DNA of 64,000 nucleotides from positions 62,001 to 126,000 of the forward strand of contig PLLO01000018.1 of NCBI GenBank assembly GCA_003142255.1. The letters run 5' to 3'. The notes beneath the pieces are model-generated. The model worked only from the letters and a program-made list of their open reading frames with translations. It was not told where the DNA came from and ran no database searches. The DNA comes from Bacteroidales bacterium (GTDB lineage Bacteria > Bacteroidota > Bacteroidia > Bacteroidales > VadinHA17). Positions 33,239 through 42,091 of this stretch are shown in pieces. The first letter of the stretch is position 1. Every line of letters begins with the position of its first letter. A program made the translations under genes and the position numbers.

Positions 33239-33850
33239 ATGTTGGCAAAATTCAGGAACAGATACCGTATAGAATCCACCAGGTTACGGGGATATGATTA
33301 TTCACGTAATGGTGCATATTTTATAACAATTTGTACAAAAAATCGTATTTGTTTGTTTGGCGAAATTGTCATTGATGTTATGGATTTTATGATTGTAGAG
33401 ACAGGTCTCAGACCTGTCTCTACAATTACCCCCAACACCCCAATTACCCCAAATTGTATTTTGGCAAAAATCAAATTGTCGGATGCAGGGGAAATCGTAT
33501 ATGATTGTTGGTATGATTTACCAAATCATTATTCAAATATAATTCTGGATGAATTTATTGTTATGCCAAACCATATTCATGGTATAATAATTATTGAAAA
33601 TAATATAGAGACAGGTCTCAGACCTGTCTCTATTGAAAAACAAAAATATGGATTGTCTGAATTTGTGCGTGCATTTAAATCATTTTCATCCCGACGGATT
33701 AATGAAATCCGCAAACCAAATAAATATGAGATATGGCAACCTCGTTTTTATGATCATATTATACATTCTGATAATGAATTAGATCGCATCCGGAACTATA
33801 TTAAAAACAATCCGAAGAATTGGATCAATGATCGGAATAACAATATTTAA
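33239..33850 (+). CDS. REP-associated tyrosine transposase (RAYT, Y1_Tnp)
   Basis: A 203-residue HUH-type single-strand DNA transposase of the IS200/IS605-like RAYT family. It shows RGYDYSRNGAYFITICTKNR, the HUH motif MPNHIHGI, the catalytic Tyr in RIRNYIKNNPKNW and a typical FVRAFKS motif. RAYTs mobilise or tend short palindromes. The ATG at 33239 is chosen; upstream frame starts with TTG. The gene carries two copies of a palindrome inside its coding region, translated as ETGLRPVS each time. Nearest neighbours are a glycosidase and an exported protein of unknown function. Confidence 0.9.
   Translation: MLAKFRNRYRIESTRLRGYDYSRNGAYFITICTKNRICLFGEIVIDVMDFMIVETGLRPVSTITPNTPITPNCILAKIKLSDAGEIVYDCWYDLPNHYSNIILDEFIVMPNHIHGIIIIENNIETGLRPVSIEKQKYGLSEFVRAFKSFSSRRINEIRKPNKYEIWQPRFYDHIIHSDNELDRIRNYIKNNPKNWINDRNNNI
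33392..33426. repeat. REP-like palindrome, copy 1, inside the transposase gene
   Basis: GTAGAGACAGGTCT and AGACCTGTCTCTAC pair perfectly around a single central C, and the pairing extends to 17 bases on each side (33392-33408 and 33410-33426). It is read in frame as ETGLRPVS within the RAYT coding region. Confidence 0.85.
33605..33633. repeat. REP-like palindrome, copy 2, inside the transposase gene
   Basis: ATAGAGACAGGTCT and AGACCTGTCTCTAT are perfect 14-bp arms around a central C, the same 23-base core as copy 1. It is again in the frame that gives ETGLRPVS. The two copies lie 210 bases apart. Confidence 0.85.
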
Positions 33851-33998
33851 ACAATTGTCGATTTTGGTATTACGGTTGGAACATCAAAATCAACTATTCA
33901 GGATTGTTTCTTAACGGTACAGCATATTTTATTTTTATGGAGGCAGTTCCTGGCTTTTCTTTGATCCTGATTTAATGTTTAACCAAAAAAACAAGAAG

Positions 33999-34850
33999 AT
34001 GAAAAAGAAATTAATGCTGGCCGTAGCGGGTATTATAATGTTCTCCGGAATCATTTCCCCTTATTATTGTCTGGGACAAAATCAAAAGGCTTTGGTATGC
34101 AAGTACCTTACAACATTACCTTCAGGCAAACCTGAAGATGATGGTATGCTTCAAAAGTACAGGATGACAGCTGTTTACACAAACATGGATATTTATGGCA
34201 ATTTTACCGGTAAAACCAAGGTGACCGGCGATTATACCCGTGGATTTAAGGGCGGCTATTCTCTATGGAATAATGTTTTTGTATCTGATTCAAAATCAAA
34301 GGCCGAACCTTTCAGCGAAGGCAAAAAGCAGGACTTCATGGAGAATTTTAAATATATCCCCTCCGATAGCATGATGAAAGAGGAAGCGTTTAAGAGTTTC
34401 CCTACTGCGATTGACAATATCTTTGCACGTAACCTGATCTGGGATATGATGGGTGTCGAAATATTCGCCTGGCATTATAATGACTCATTGAAGCTTAACA
34501 AAGTCTTTGTTATTCCTAATGTCAAAGGCGAATTCGCCATGGCTGAAATAGGGAAATACAATCACGAATCCATACAGCTTTGCTGGACAGGCATATCATT
34601 TATGAACAATGAATTATGCGCAGTTATTGAATACAGGGCATTAAATAATAAGGTTGAAATTACTACCGGGAATATTAAGACAAAAGGTACGGAACAGTAC
34701 TGGGGAAATACATGGATCTCGCTAAAGAGCAAACAGATTGAATTTGCGCAAATATTCAGCTCCACTTTCCAGGAAATTGAAGTGCAGGGCATGAGTAATA
34801 AATTTATTGCAAAAACAATCAGGGAATTAAAAGTTGAAAGGATTAAATAA
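33999..34850 (+). CDS. Exported protein of unknown function
   Basis: The 283-residue protein has a signal peptide (MKKKLMLAVAGIIMFSGIIS, ending about YYCLGQ). The mature part is beta-rich with no domain I can name. Met at 33999 is preferred over an ATG at 33975 because it starts the signal peptide. It stops 19 bases before the LytS-like kinase gene, so the two could be co-transcribed, and it might be a signal-related factor. That is inference from spacing only. Confidence 0.75.
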   Translation: MKKKLMLAVAGIIMFSGIISPYYCLGQNQKALVCKYLTTLPSGKPEDDGMLQKYRMTAVYTNMDIYGNFTGKTKVTGDYTRGFKGGYSLWNNVFVSDSKSKAEPFSEGKKQDFMENFKYIPSDSMMKEEAFKSFPTAIDNIFARNLIWDMMGVEIFAWHYNDSLKLNKVFVIPNVKGEFAMAEIGKYNHESIQLCWTGISFMNNELCAVIEYRALNNKVEITTGNIKTKGTEQYWGNTWISLKSKQIEFAQIFSSTFQEIEVQGMSNKFIAKTIRELKVERIK

Positions 34851-34869
34851 AGCATGTAATTTTACCGTT

Positions 34870-35919
34870 ATGAAAAAAATAAATGCCGGGAATATTCTTG
34901 ATCAGCGGAGATTATCAGCACATATTTTACTGTTTCTCATCTCACTTGTTGCAATTATTATCAGTCTTATAATTCATCCTCAGGAGATTCATTCTGGTCT
35001 TATTCCCGGATTTATTATCATGGTTTTTATTCAGGTCGAGACTTTTATTTTTCTGGCAAGATTTGTTTTCCGCGATTTAAGAACAGCATCAACCCCCGGA
35101 GAAATGACAAGGATTATCCTGTCAAAATTTGCCCTGTTCATGGCAATTTGTTTTATAGCTGCTCTTATTATAATCCTGGCATATTTATATAGTGTGGAAA
35201 TTATAAAAGGAAATTCAATCGCCGGGGTCTTCAGTAATTTTTTCCACAATGCATTTAAGGGATGGTTTAAATCCACAATAGCGGGACTCTCTGTCGGGGC
35301 TGTCATTTTCCTTGTTGTACAATGGCAGGATGCTTTAAAAAGAGAACAGAAGCTCAGGGAGGAAAATCTGGTTTTTCAGAACGAAACTTTGAAAAATCAG
35401 GTAAATCCACATTTTCTTTTTAACTGCCTCAATACCGTTTCCTCATTGATTCAGTCAAATCCCGAGATGGCTGAAAGGTTCATCAATAATCTCTCATCCG
35501 TTTACAGGTACATACTGGAGAATGGCCATAAAGACATAGTCCCTCTGCAGTCGGAGCTCGATTTTGTTTCTGACTATTTCAAACTTTACAAAATACGTGA
35601 TGAAGAAAAAATAGCTTTGAATATTAATGTCGATGATGCCGGCAGCTATAAAATCATTCCGGTTTCACTTCAGATACTGATTGAGAATGCGATAAAGCAT
35701 AATATTGCCGCCAGAGAAAACCCGTTGATAATTTCAATTTCTATTGAAGATCAGCAAATTGTGGTAAAAAATAACCTTCAGAAGATGGCTTCACAGATAC
35801 CCACTACCAGGATCGGGCTTAAAAATCTTGCTGAGAGGGTCCGGCTCACGACAAACAAAGCGCTTATTGTCGAAGAAACTGATAGCTGTTTCACTGTCAA
35901 AATTCCATTATTGAAATGA
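34870..35919 (+). CDS. LytS-type sensor histidine kinase
   Basis: The 349-residue protein has four membrane segments in the first 150 residues, then the His_kinase (PF06580) domain with NPHFLFNCLNTVSSLIQ, where the His is the phosphorylation site, and a HATPase_c end (SLQILIENAIKHNI, GIGLKNLAERVRL-like). No separate sensory domain is seen. Start at 34870 (MKKINAGN) is chosen over an upstream ATG at 34834 that overlaps the preceding gene. The stop overlaps the response regulator start (ATGA). Confidence 0.92.
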   Translation: MKKINAGNILDQRRLSAHILLFLISLVAIIISLIIHPQEIHSGLIPGFIIMVFIQVETFIFLARFVFRDLRTASTPGEMTRIILSKFALFMAICFIAALIIILAYLYSVEIIKGNSIAGVFSNFFHNAFKGWFKSTIAGLSVGAVIFLVVQWQDALKREQKLREENLVFQNETLKNQVNPHFLFNCLNTVSSLIQSNPEMAERFINNLSSVYRYILENGHKDIVPLQSELDFVSDYFKLYKIRDEEKIALNINVDDAGSYKIIPVSLQILIENAIKHNIAARENPLIISISIEDQQIVVKNNLQKMASQIPTTRIGLKNLAERVRLTTNKALIVEETDSCFTVKIPLLK

Positions 35920-36671
35920 ATATACTGATAGTTGAAAATGAAATGCCTGCAGCTGACAAGCTTGTCATGCTTTTGCAAAAAACAGATAAATCCATAAATG
36001 TCATGGGTGTAGTTGAGACAGTCGAGGAAACAATAAATTGGTTACAGGAGAAGCCACGCCCTGATCTGATGCTGATGGATATTCAGCTCGATGACGGACT
36101 TTGTTTTGAGATCTTCGAAACGATCAATGTAGATATCCCGGTGATTTTTACTACGGCTTATGATGAGTACACTCTCAAAGCATTCAAGGTGAATAGTGTC
36201 GATTATCTTTTAAAACCAATAGAGGAGGAGTCGCTTAAGGCAGCTCTTTTAAAATTTAAAAAGCTGTACGCTGACATCGACCCCTTTAAAAGAGATTTTA
36301 AACAATTAATGTACGAATTCAGGAATCAGTATAAGTCGCGGTTTCTTATTAAAATCGGTAATAAGTATAAGTCCGTGCCTGTGGGAGAAATCAGCCATTT
36401 TTATATCTGTGAACGAAGTGTCTTCCTGAATGATTCCCAGGGTAAGGATTATGGCATTGACTACTCTCTGGATCAGCTGGAAAGTATGCTGGATTCAAGG
36501 AAGTTTTTCAGAATTAACCGTGAATGCATTGTCAACATCAATATGATTTCAGTAATGAACAGTTACTCATCGAGCAGACTGCAGTTGATTTTAAAGAATG
36601 CAGACCAGAATGAAATATTTGTCGTGAGCCGTGAAAAAGTATCAGAATTTAAAAAATGGGTAGACAGGTAA
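35916..36671 (+). CDS. LytTR-family response regulator
   Basis: The 251-residue protein has a receiver domain (residues 1-120; phosphoacceptor Asp in LMLMDIQLDDG, conserved Lys in YLLKPIEEE) and a C-terminal LytTR DNA-binding domain (about 150-250; FYICERSVFLNDSQGKDYGI, FFRINRECIVNINMISVM). It pairs with the LytS-like kinase by a 4-base start/stop overlap. A bidirectional terminator lies 40 bases downstream. Regulated genes are not evident. Confidence 0.94.
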   Translation: MNILIVENEMPAADKLVMLLQKTDKSINVMGVVETVEETINWLQEKPRPDLMLMDIQLDDGLCFEIFETINVDIPVIFTTAYDEYTLKAFKVNSVDYLLKPIEEESLKAALLKFKKLYADIDPFKRDFKQLMYEFRNQYKSRFLIKIGNKYKSVPVGEISHFYICERSVFLNDSQGKDYGIDYSLDQLESMLDSRKFFRINRECIVNINMISVMNSYSSSRLQLILKNADQNEIFVVSREKVSEFKKWVDR

Positions 36672-36708
36672 TTTAGGCTACCGGCTACCGACAAACGGCG
36701 GAATATAA

Positions 36709-36742
36709 AAAAACCTGCAAACTATAGTTTTGCAGGCTTTTC
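36709..36742. terminator. Terminator between response regulator and 36760-37266
   Basis: CCTGCAAAC (36714-36722) and GTTTTGCAGG (36727-36736) form a stem with a T-rich right flank and an A-rich left flank, so it can end transcription from both convergent genes. Confidence 0.75.
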
Positions 36743-36759
36743 ATTAATTCCCACGCCTG

Positions 36760-37266
36760 TTATTTCTTGTCGTATGCAACTGTCGTTTTTATATCTCCGT
36801 CAGGAGATGGGAAGGTCGATTCGATTAACAGTACTTTTCCCTCTTCGGCCAGCTTCCAAATTGCAGCTGTTTTGAATTCCCTGCTTTCGCCATCCCTTTC
36901 AAAATTCATCGTCGAAGCAATATTTAATGAGGTTTTGTCCTCAGACCATGTCAGGGTTGATTTTCTGGTTGTGTTAAACATAGGATTTTCACAAACCTTG
37001 CCATCAAGGGTGAACTTATCGGAAGTTTTCATTTCTCCTCCGTCACGCGAGGGCATGGTGCTTTCGACAGATAGATTATTCCCATCCTGAACCACCGTCA
37101 TCAGAGTGGAAGCGAAGCGGAACTGACTGGTACCGAAATTGCTTTTAGATTCGTTGTATGCCCATGTTCCGGTAAAGTTTACCTGGGCAAAAAGACCTGC
37201 AGAAACCAGCAGGAGAAACATTGAAATAAAGAGTATTTTGTTTCCTTTAGATTGGTTGTTTTTCAT
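36760..37266 (-). CDS. Exported lipocalin-like protein, unknown function
   Basis: The 168-residue protein has a signal peptide (LFISMFLLLVSAGLFAQ). The mature part opens with FTGTWAYNESKSNFG and repeats of beta strands, as in lipocalin-like or calycin-type domains found in many Bacteroidota. It has a single cysteine. Function is unknown. It is transcribed convergently to the LytT gene and shares its terminator. Confidence 0.75.
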   Translation of the reverse strand: MKNNQSKGNKILFISMFLLLVSAGLFAQVNFTGTWAYNESKSNFGTSQFRFASTLMTVVQDGNNLSVESTMPSRDGGEMKTSDKFTLDGKVCENPMFNTTRKSTLTWSEDKTSLNIASTMNFERDGESREFKTAAIWKLAEEGKVLLIESTFPSPDGDIKTTVAYDKK

Positions 37267-37437
37267 AGTTTTTATAATAAGAGGGTTATAACTTAAAATG
37301 ACAACACAAAAGATTATTTAATTCCTGCGGTTTAATAAAATGCATTGAAAAAATCTCCGGCAACGTAAACGCTGCTGAATAATAGAATAAAAATACAGAT
37401 ATAAATGAATTTTCTCCTTTTCCCTTTTGACTTTTTG

Positions 37438-37511
37438 TGGAGGTTGGGAGAATCGAACTCCCGACCTTGTGACTGCCAGTCACACGCTCTAACCAACTGA
37501 GCTAAACCCCC
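37438..37511 (-). tRNA. tRNA-Ala (GGC anticodon)
   Basis: Acceptor GGGGGTT/AACCTCC with the G3-U70 pair that identifies alanine tRNA and discriminator A, D arm TAGCTCAGTTGGTTAGAGC, anticodon stem TGTGA/TCACA with loop CTGGCAG (anticodon GGC), T arm GTTCGATTC. CCA is not encoded. Confidence 0.95.
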
Positions 37512-37524
37512 ATGATCAGGATGC

Positions 37525-37532
37525 CAAAAATA
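37525..37532 (-). promoter_or_regulatory. Candidate -7 element of tRNA-Ala
   Basis: The minus strand reads TATTTTTG, an exact TAnnTTTG, 13 bases before the tRNA 5' end. Confidence 0.5.
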
Positions 37533-37582
37533 GTTAAAAAAATGAAAATATTAATATTATGCCATATCAGAATTCTCTTTGT

Positions 37583-37613
37583 TTTGACAGTATGAGGCTA
37601 TTTTGTAATTTCG
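37583..37613 (+). promoter_or_regulatory. Candidate promoter of the TonB-family gene
   Basis: TTTG (37583-37586), 19 bases, then TAATTTCG (37606-37613), one mismatch to TAnnTTTG. Spacing and both boxes fit the Bacteroidota promoter. Confidence 0.5.
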
Positions 37614-37695
37614 CACGTCATAAAAATGGCATTATTATTGGATTGACATAATATGCCAGCAAGAAAAAACAGCAGATTTTGAATTATTGAAGCAA

Positions 37696-38487
37696 ATGGA
37701 AATCAATAAAAATAAGGTACCCGGTTTTGACGACCTGCTGTTTGCATCACGGAACAGGGAGTATGGTGCATACCAGCTCAGGAAGAAATATAACGCCGTG
37801 GTGATCGGAGGAATTATCTTTGCTTCCGTTATTGGTTCTGCTGCCGTAATTCTGCCATTTGTATTGAATCCGCCTTCGGAACATATCATTTCAGGTGGCA
37901 ACAGGTATGTCCAGGTTACTATGGAAAACCTGAGACACCCTGATGAGGAGATCTATGTTCCCACAGTTCCTCCGCCTCCCAAGGCAAAATCCATCCAGGA
38001 TATTGTCAAATATGTGCCTCCGGTGGTGGTCGATACGATTGCTACTGATGAAAAGCCAATTCCCTCAAATGATGAGCTTCTTGCAAATACAAGCGACAAC
38101 CAGACAGAAGCGAATAATACCGGACATGGGAATGAACTTATTTCAGGTGATGTAGGATCAGGAGACGGCGATGCCTTTTTCCTTGTCGAGATCATGCCTT
38201 CTTTCAGGGGAGGAGGTCTTGATAAATTCAGGGAATGGATCCAAAAAAGGACAAATTATCCGCAGGAAGCGATCGATAAGAAAATAAGAGGTACTGTATT
38301 CCTCTCGTTTGTCGTTGAAAGAGACGGATCTGTAAGCAATATAAATGTAATAAAAGGCGTAAACCCCTTGCTTGATAATGAGGCAGTAAAGGTAATCTCA
38401 GAGTCTCCCAAATGGACCCCGGGACTGCAGAGGGGACAACCGGTAAGGGTCAGATACCTGATCCCGTTTAATTTTAACTATTTATAA
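37696..38487 (+). CDS. TonB-family energy transducer
   Basis: The 263-residue protein has one membrane segment near residues 32-60 (VVIGGIIFASVIGSAAVILP), a proline-rich linker (VPTVPPPPKAK) and a C-terminal TonB domain (GTVFLSFVVERDGSVSNINV, SPKWTPGLQRGQPVRVRYLI). TonB proteins couple the proton gradient to outer-membrane transporters. The start at 37696 (MEINKNKVPG) is preferred over a TTG at 37687. The N-terminal FDDLLFASRNREYGAYQLRK motif is the common lead of Bacteroidota TonB paralogues. ExbB/D genes are not adjacent. Confidence 0.92.
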   Translation: MEINKNKVPGFDDLLFASRNREYGAYQLRKKYNAVVIGGIIFASVIGSAAVILPFVLNPPSEHIISGGNRYVQVTMENLRHPDEEIYVPTVPPPPKAKSIQDIVKYVPPVVVDTIATDEKPIPSNDELLANTSDNQTEANNTGHGNELISGDVGSGDGDAFFLVEIMPSFRGGGLDKFREWIQKRTNYPQEAIDKKIRGTVFLSFVVERDGSVSNINVIKGVNPLLDNEAVKVISESPKWTPGLQRGQPVRVRYLIPFNFNYL

Positions 38488-38571
38488 ATAGCAGATTAAA
38501 AAAATGGTAATTGCTAAAGTAAAGTGTCAATAAATCTTTTTCTTCTCTTTAAAAATAGTAAAAACAGGAAT

Positions 38572-39744
38572 ATGAAAAGAAACTTACTTTTTTTTGTTGC
38601 AATAATAATGATCCTCTCGGGCTGCGCATCATCAAAAAAGCAGCTTGAAAAAGGAAACTATGATGCTTCTATAGCAACAGCTGTCAAGCAGCTTCGTAAA
38701 AATCCCCAGGACAGCAAACAGGCTGCAACACTCGAACGTTCCTTCAATATCGTAAATGAACAGGATAACGAAAGGATTAAATTCCTTAAGCTGGAAGGGA
38801 AACCTCAGAACTGGGATGAGATATACCAGGTATACAAAAGAATGAGCGACAGGCAGACTATGGTAAGAACCGTTATGCCATTGAATGTCGGGACAAGGTC
38901 AGTAGATTTTCCATATGTCGATTATATGTCGGAAATGGTTACGGCAAAACGCAAATCGGCCGATTATTATTTTGCACATGGCAATGAACTGATGAAAAAC
39001 AACATAAAGGATTCATACAGGCAGGCTTATGCCGAGTTTCTGAGGGCAAAGGATTATGTCGGCGATTATGAAGGCATTGACAATAAGATCCAGGAAGCAA
39101 GATATCTCGGTATGAGCAGGGTATTTGTAGCATTGCAGAATACGACGATGCTGAAATTTCCGCCGGAATTTGAAGCAGATCTTCTTATTGTCGACCTTCA
39201 GGCCCTAAACAGTGACTGGGTTGAGTATCATACCACCAACCTCGATAGCAACACTCAATACGATTATGTTATTAATGTAAATGTCAGGACCATTGCCGTC
39301 AGCCCCGATCAGATTTCAAGTGAAGACAAGGTAGTCAAAAGGGACGTTGAAGACGGATATACTTATCAGCTTGACAAGAAAGGGAATGTGATGAGGGATT
39401 CACTTGGCAATGATATTAAGCTGAAAAAATACAAGACTCTTCAGTGCGCCCTTATTTCGACCCTTCAAACCAAGACATGCCAGATAACCGGCGATATTGA
39501 AACTATTCAGATGAATCCCAACAAGCTCCTTAAGAAAGACCCGATCGGAGCACAATCAAATTTCCAGAATGTTTCGGCCCGTGCAGTCGGAGACCAGGGC
39601 GCTCTCAATGAGGAGCAGCTTCAAAAAACCAAAACTCAGATCATCCCTTTCCCCTCCGACATCGACATGGTGATCCGATGCTCCGAATCACTTAAAACTA
39701 CAATACGCGGATCAATTCAGTCCAACAGGAGGCTAATAAATTAG
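38572..39744 (+). CDS. Lipoprotein with TPR-like start, unknown function
   Basis: The 390-residue protein has a lipoprotein signal (MKRNLLFFVAIIMILSGCAS, Cys18). The first 40 mature residues (KQLEKGNYDASIATAVKQLR) look like a TPR unit, followed by mixed alpha/beta sequence without a domain I can name. Met at 38572 is preferred over an earlier start at 38524, which adds a segment with no signal features. The gene has its own strong terminator downstream. It follows the TonB gene by 84 bases. Confidence 0.8.
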   Translation: MKRNLLFFVAIIMILSGCASSKKQLEKGNYDASIATAVKQLRKNPQDSKQAATLERSFNIVNEQDNERIKFLKLEGKPQNWDEIYQVYKRMSDRQTMVRTVMPLNVGTRSVDFPYVDYMSEMVTAKRKSADYYFAHGNELMKNNIKDSYRQAYAEFLRAKDYVGDYEGIDNKIQEARYLGMSRVFVALQNTTMLKFPPEFEADLLIVDLQALNSDWVEYHTTNLDSNTQYDYVINVNVRTIAVSPDQISSEDKVVKRDVEDGYTYQLDKKGNVMRDSLGNDIKLKKYKTLQCALISTLQTKTCQITGDIETIQMNPNKLLKKDPIGAQSNFQNVSARAVGDQGALNEEQLQKTKTQIIPFPSDIDMVIRCSESLKTTIRGSIQSNRRLIN

Positions 39745-39767
39745 TTATACCTTCACAATTAATAATT

Positions 39768-39807
39768 ATATGCCGCAAAACAGTTATTTTTGCGGCATAA
39801 TTTTTTT
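39768..39807 (+). terminator. Strong Rho-independent terminator before hflX
   Basis: ATGCCGCAAAA (39770-39780) and TTTTGCGGCAT (39788-39798) form an 11-bp stem around a short loop, followed by seven T residues. The right arm also contains TATTTTTG (39785-39792), an exact -7 element, so it may double as the hflX promoter. Confidence 0.85.
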
Positions 39808-39813
39808 CATCAG

Positions 39814-41013
39814 ATGATAGAAACTGAAAAACCCGTCGAAAGGGCAATTCTTATAGCAATTAATTATCCCGGTCAGGATGAAAGGGAAACAGAGGAGTAT
39901 CTTGACGAACTCTCCTTTCTGACTGAAACAGCCGGCGCCATTCCTGTAAAAAGGTTAATCCAGAAGCTTGATATTCCAAACTCTAGGACATTTGTCGGCC
40001 CGGGAAAGATTGAAGAGATAGCGCATTTTGTTTCGGAAAACAAAATCGACATCGCAATTTTTGACGATGAGCTCTCACCTGCCCAGATGAGAAACATAGA
40101 AGATACCCTGGGATGCCGCATTCTTGACAGGACAAACCTGATACTTGATATTTTCGCCAGCCGTGCCCGCACTGCGCATGCCAGGACGCAGGTTGAACTG
40201 GCCCAGTACCAGTATCTTCTTCCCCGGCTTACTGGTATGTGGACACACCTTGAGAGACAGAGAGGAGGCATAGGGCTCCGTGGACCGGGCGAGACAGAAA
40301 TAGAAACCGACAGGAGAATAGTAAGAGACAGAATATCCCTTCTTAAAACACAGTTGAAGAAGATCGATATGCAGATGTCTACCCAGCGAAAGAACCGGGG
40401 GAAAATGGTAAGAGTGGCGCTGGTGGGTTATACAAATGTCGGTAAATCGACCCTTATGAACCTTCTGAGTAAATCTGATGTTTTTGCAGAGAATAAACTC
40501 TTTGCAACACTCGATACCACGGTCAGGAAAGTGGTTATAGGCAGCCTGCCTTTTCTTCTTTCAGATACGGTAGGGTTTATAAGGAAGCTGCCGGCCGACC
40601 TTATCGAATCATTCAAATCGACCCTTGATGAGGTGAGAGAATCCGACCTTCTTATTCATGTTGTTGATATTTCCCACCCAGGTTTCGAGGAGCAGATAGC
40701 AGTTGTAAATGAGACTCTACGGAGTCTGGGTTCAGCAGAAAAGCCGAGGATAATAATATTCAACAAAATTGATTCATTCTCCTACGTGCCAAAAGATGAG
40801 TTCGACCTTACTCCCGCGGTAAAGGAGAACATATCTCTTGATGATCTCAGGAGAACCTGGATGGCAAATGACACAAGCCATCCCGTAGTCTTTATCTCAG
40901 CAAAGACAAAGGAGAATATTGATGAACTTAAGCGGATACTTTTTGAAGAAGTAAAGAGGATTCACATTACCAGGTATCCCTATAATAATTTCCTTTTCGG
41001 AACTCCGGTCTAA
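39814..41013 (+). CDS. hflX: GTPase HflX
   Basis: The 399-residue protein has an N-terminal HflX domain (FVGPGKIEEI, FDDELSPAQMRNIE, LDRTNLILDIFASRA, RTQVELAQYQYLLPRLTGMW), RGGIGLRGPGETEIETDRR and a GTPase domain with G1 GYTNVGKST, G3 DTVGF and G4 NKID. HflX rescues stalled or heat-damaged ribosomes by splitting 70S. Met at 39814 (MIETEKPVE) is the natural start; an upstream TTG-initiated frame runs through the terminator. The end overlaps the convergent asd by four bases. Confidence 0.96.
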   Translation: MIETEKPVERAILIAINYPGQDERETEEYLDELSFLTETAGAIPVKRLIQKLDIPNSRTFVGPGKIEEIAHFVSENKIDIAIFDDELSPAQMRNIEDTLGCRILDRTNLILDIFASRARTAHARTQVELAQYQYLLPRLTGMWTHLERQRGGIGLRGPGETEIETDRRIVRDRISLLKTQLKKIDMQMSTQRKNRGKMVRVALVGYTNVGKSTLMNLLSKSDVFAENKLFATLDTTVRKVVIGSLPFLLSDTVGFIRKLPADLIESFKSTLDEVRESDLLIHVVDISHPGFEEQIAVVNETLRSLGSAEKPRIIIFNKIDSFSYVPKDEFDLTPAVKENISLDDLRRTWMANDTSHPVVFISAKTKENIDELKRILFEEVKRIHITRYPYNNFLFGTPV

Positions 41014-41999
41014 TAAAGCTTTTTTCCCAGCATATACTCTGCTATCTGTATTGCATTTGTGGCAGCTCCCTTCCGTATGTTATCAGATACTATCCAGAGA
41101 TTGAGGCACTTTTCCTTTGACAGATCCCTTCTGATCCTTCCGACAAAAACTTCATCCCTGTTGTGCGAGAGGATAGGCATCGGGTATTTATTTTCAGCGG
41201 GGTTATCATAAACTACAACGCCAGGAAAGCCTTTAAGCAGCTTTATAACGTCATCAATATTGAAGTCTTTCTCAAATTCGATATTGACGGCTTCCGAATG
41301 TCCCCCAACCACCGGTATTCTTACTACAGTGGCAGTAACCATTATACTCTGGTCTTCAAGAATCTTTCGGGTTTCGTCGATGAGCTTCTGCTCTTCGGTT
41401 GTGTAACCGTCAGCCTGAAAGGTCCCTCCGTGAGGAAAGCAGTTCATATCAATAGGGTGAACATAGGCCATCTCACCTTTTATACCCTTCCTCTCATTTT
41501 CCATCTGGGTGACAGCCTTTACCCCGGTGCCTGTGACCGACTGATAAGTTGCAATGACAAGACGCTTGATTTTGTATTTTCTGTGAAGCGGAGCCAGCAC
41601 CATTACCATCTGAATTGTCGAACAGTTGGGATTTGCAATTATTCTGTCGCCTTTTTTAATTACATGACTGTTTATTTCCGGAACAATAAGGGGAACATTC
41701 TTATCCATTCGCCAGAAGGAGGAATTATCTATAACAACCGTTCCGTTTTTCGCAAATTTCGGAGCCCACTCCTTTGATACTGATGCACCAGCTGAGAATA
41801 TTGCGAACACGGGTTTTGCATTGACAGCGTCCATGACACTTACAACCTTCACAGGTTTACCCCGGAACATGATCTCCTTACCCACCGATTTATCTGAGGC
41901 GGCGGGGATTAAGTCAGTTACAGGAAAATTTCTTTCTTCAAGGACCTTGATCATTGTCCGGCCAACCATCCCGGTTGCTCCAACAACAGCTGTCTTCAT
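41010..41999 (-). CDS. asd: Aspartate-semialdehyde dehydrogenase
   Basis: The enzyme reduces aspartyl phosphate to aspartate semialdehyde with NADPH, the branch point to lysine/diaminopimelate, threonine and methionine. The 329-residue protein has the Rossmann start KTAVVGATGMVGRTMIKVLE, the catalytic Cys in NPNCSTIQ and the general-base His in GGHSEAVN. Possible upstream promoter on the minus strand (TTTG, 18 bases, TAAATTTA). Convergent overlap with hflX. Confidence 0.97.
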   Translation of the reverse strand: MKTAVVGATGMVGRTMIKVLEERNFPVTDLIPAASDKSVGKEIMFRGKPVKVVSVMDAVNAKPVFAIFSAGASVSKEWAPKFAKNGTVVIDNSSFWRMDKNVPLIVPEINSHVIKKGDRIIANPNCSTIQMVMVLAPLHRKYKIKRLVIATYQSVTGTGVKAVTQMENERKGIKGEMAYVHPIDMNCFPHGGTFQADGYTTEEQKLIDETRKILEDQSIMVTATVVRIPVVGGHSEAVNIEFEKDFNIDDVIKLLKGFPGVVVYDNPAENKYPMPILSHNRDEVFVGRIRRDLSKEKCLNLWIVSDNIRKGAATNAIQIAEYMLGKKLY

Positions 42000-42091
42000 T
42001 TTTTTAAATTTGAAAAATTAAATGTTATTATTAAATTTACTATAAGTTAAAAACGGTCAAAATTAACTTTTTTTTCAATCTGTCCCGCTGC

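Noticed and set aside
33395-33633. CRISPR-like repeat pair in the transposase gene
   Set aside because: Only two copies, 210 bases apart, palindromic and inside a coding frame; no array or cas genes.
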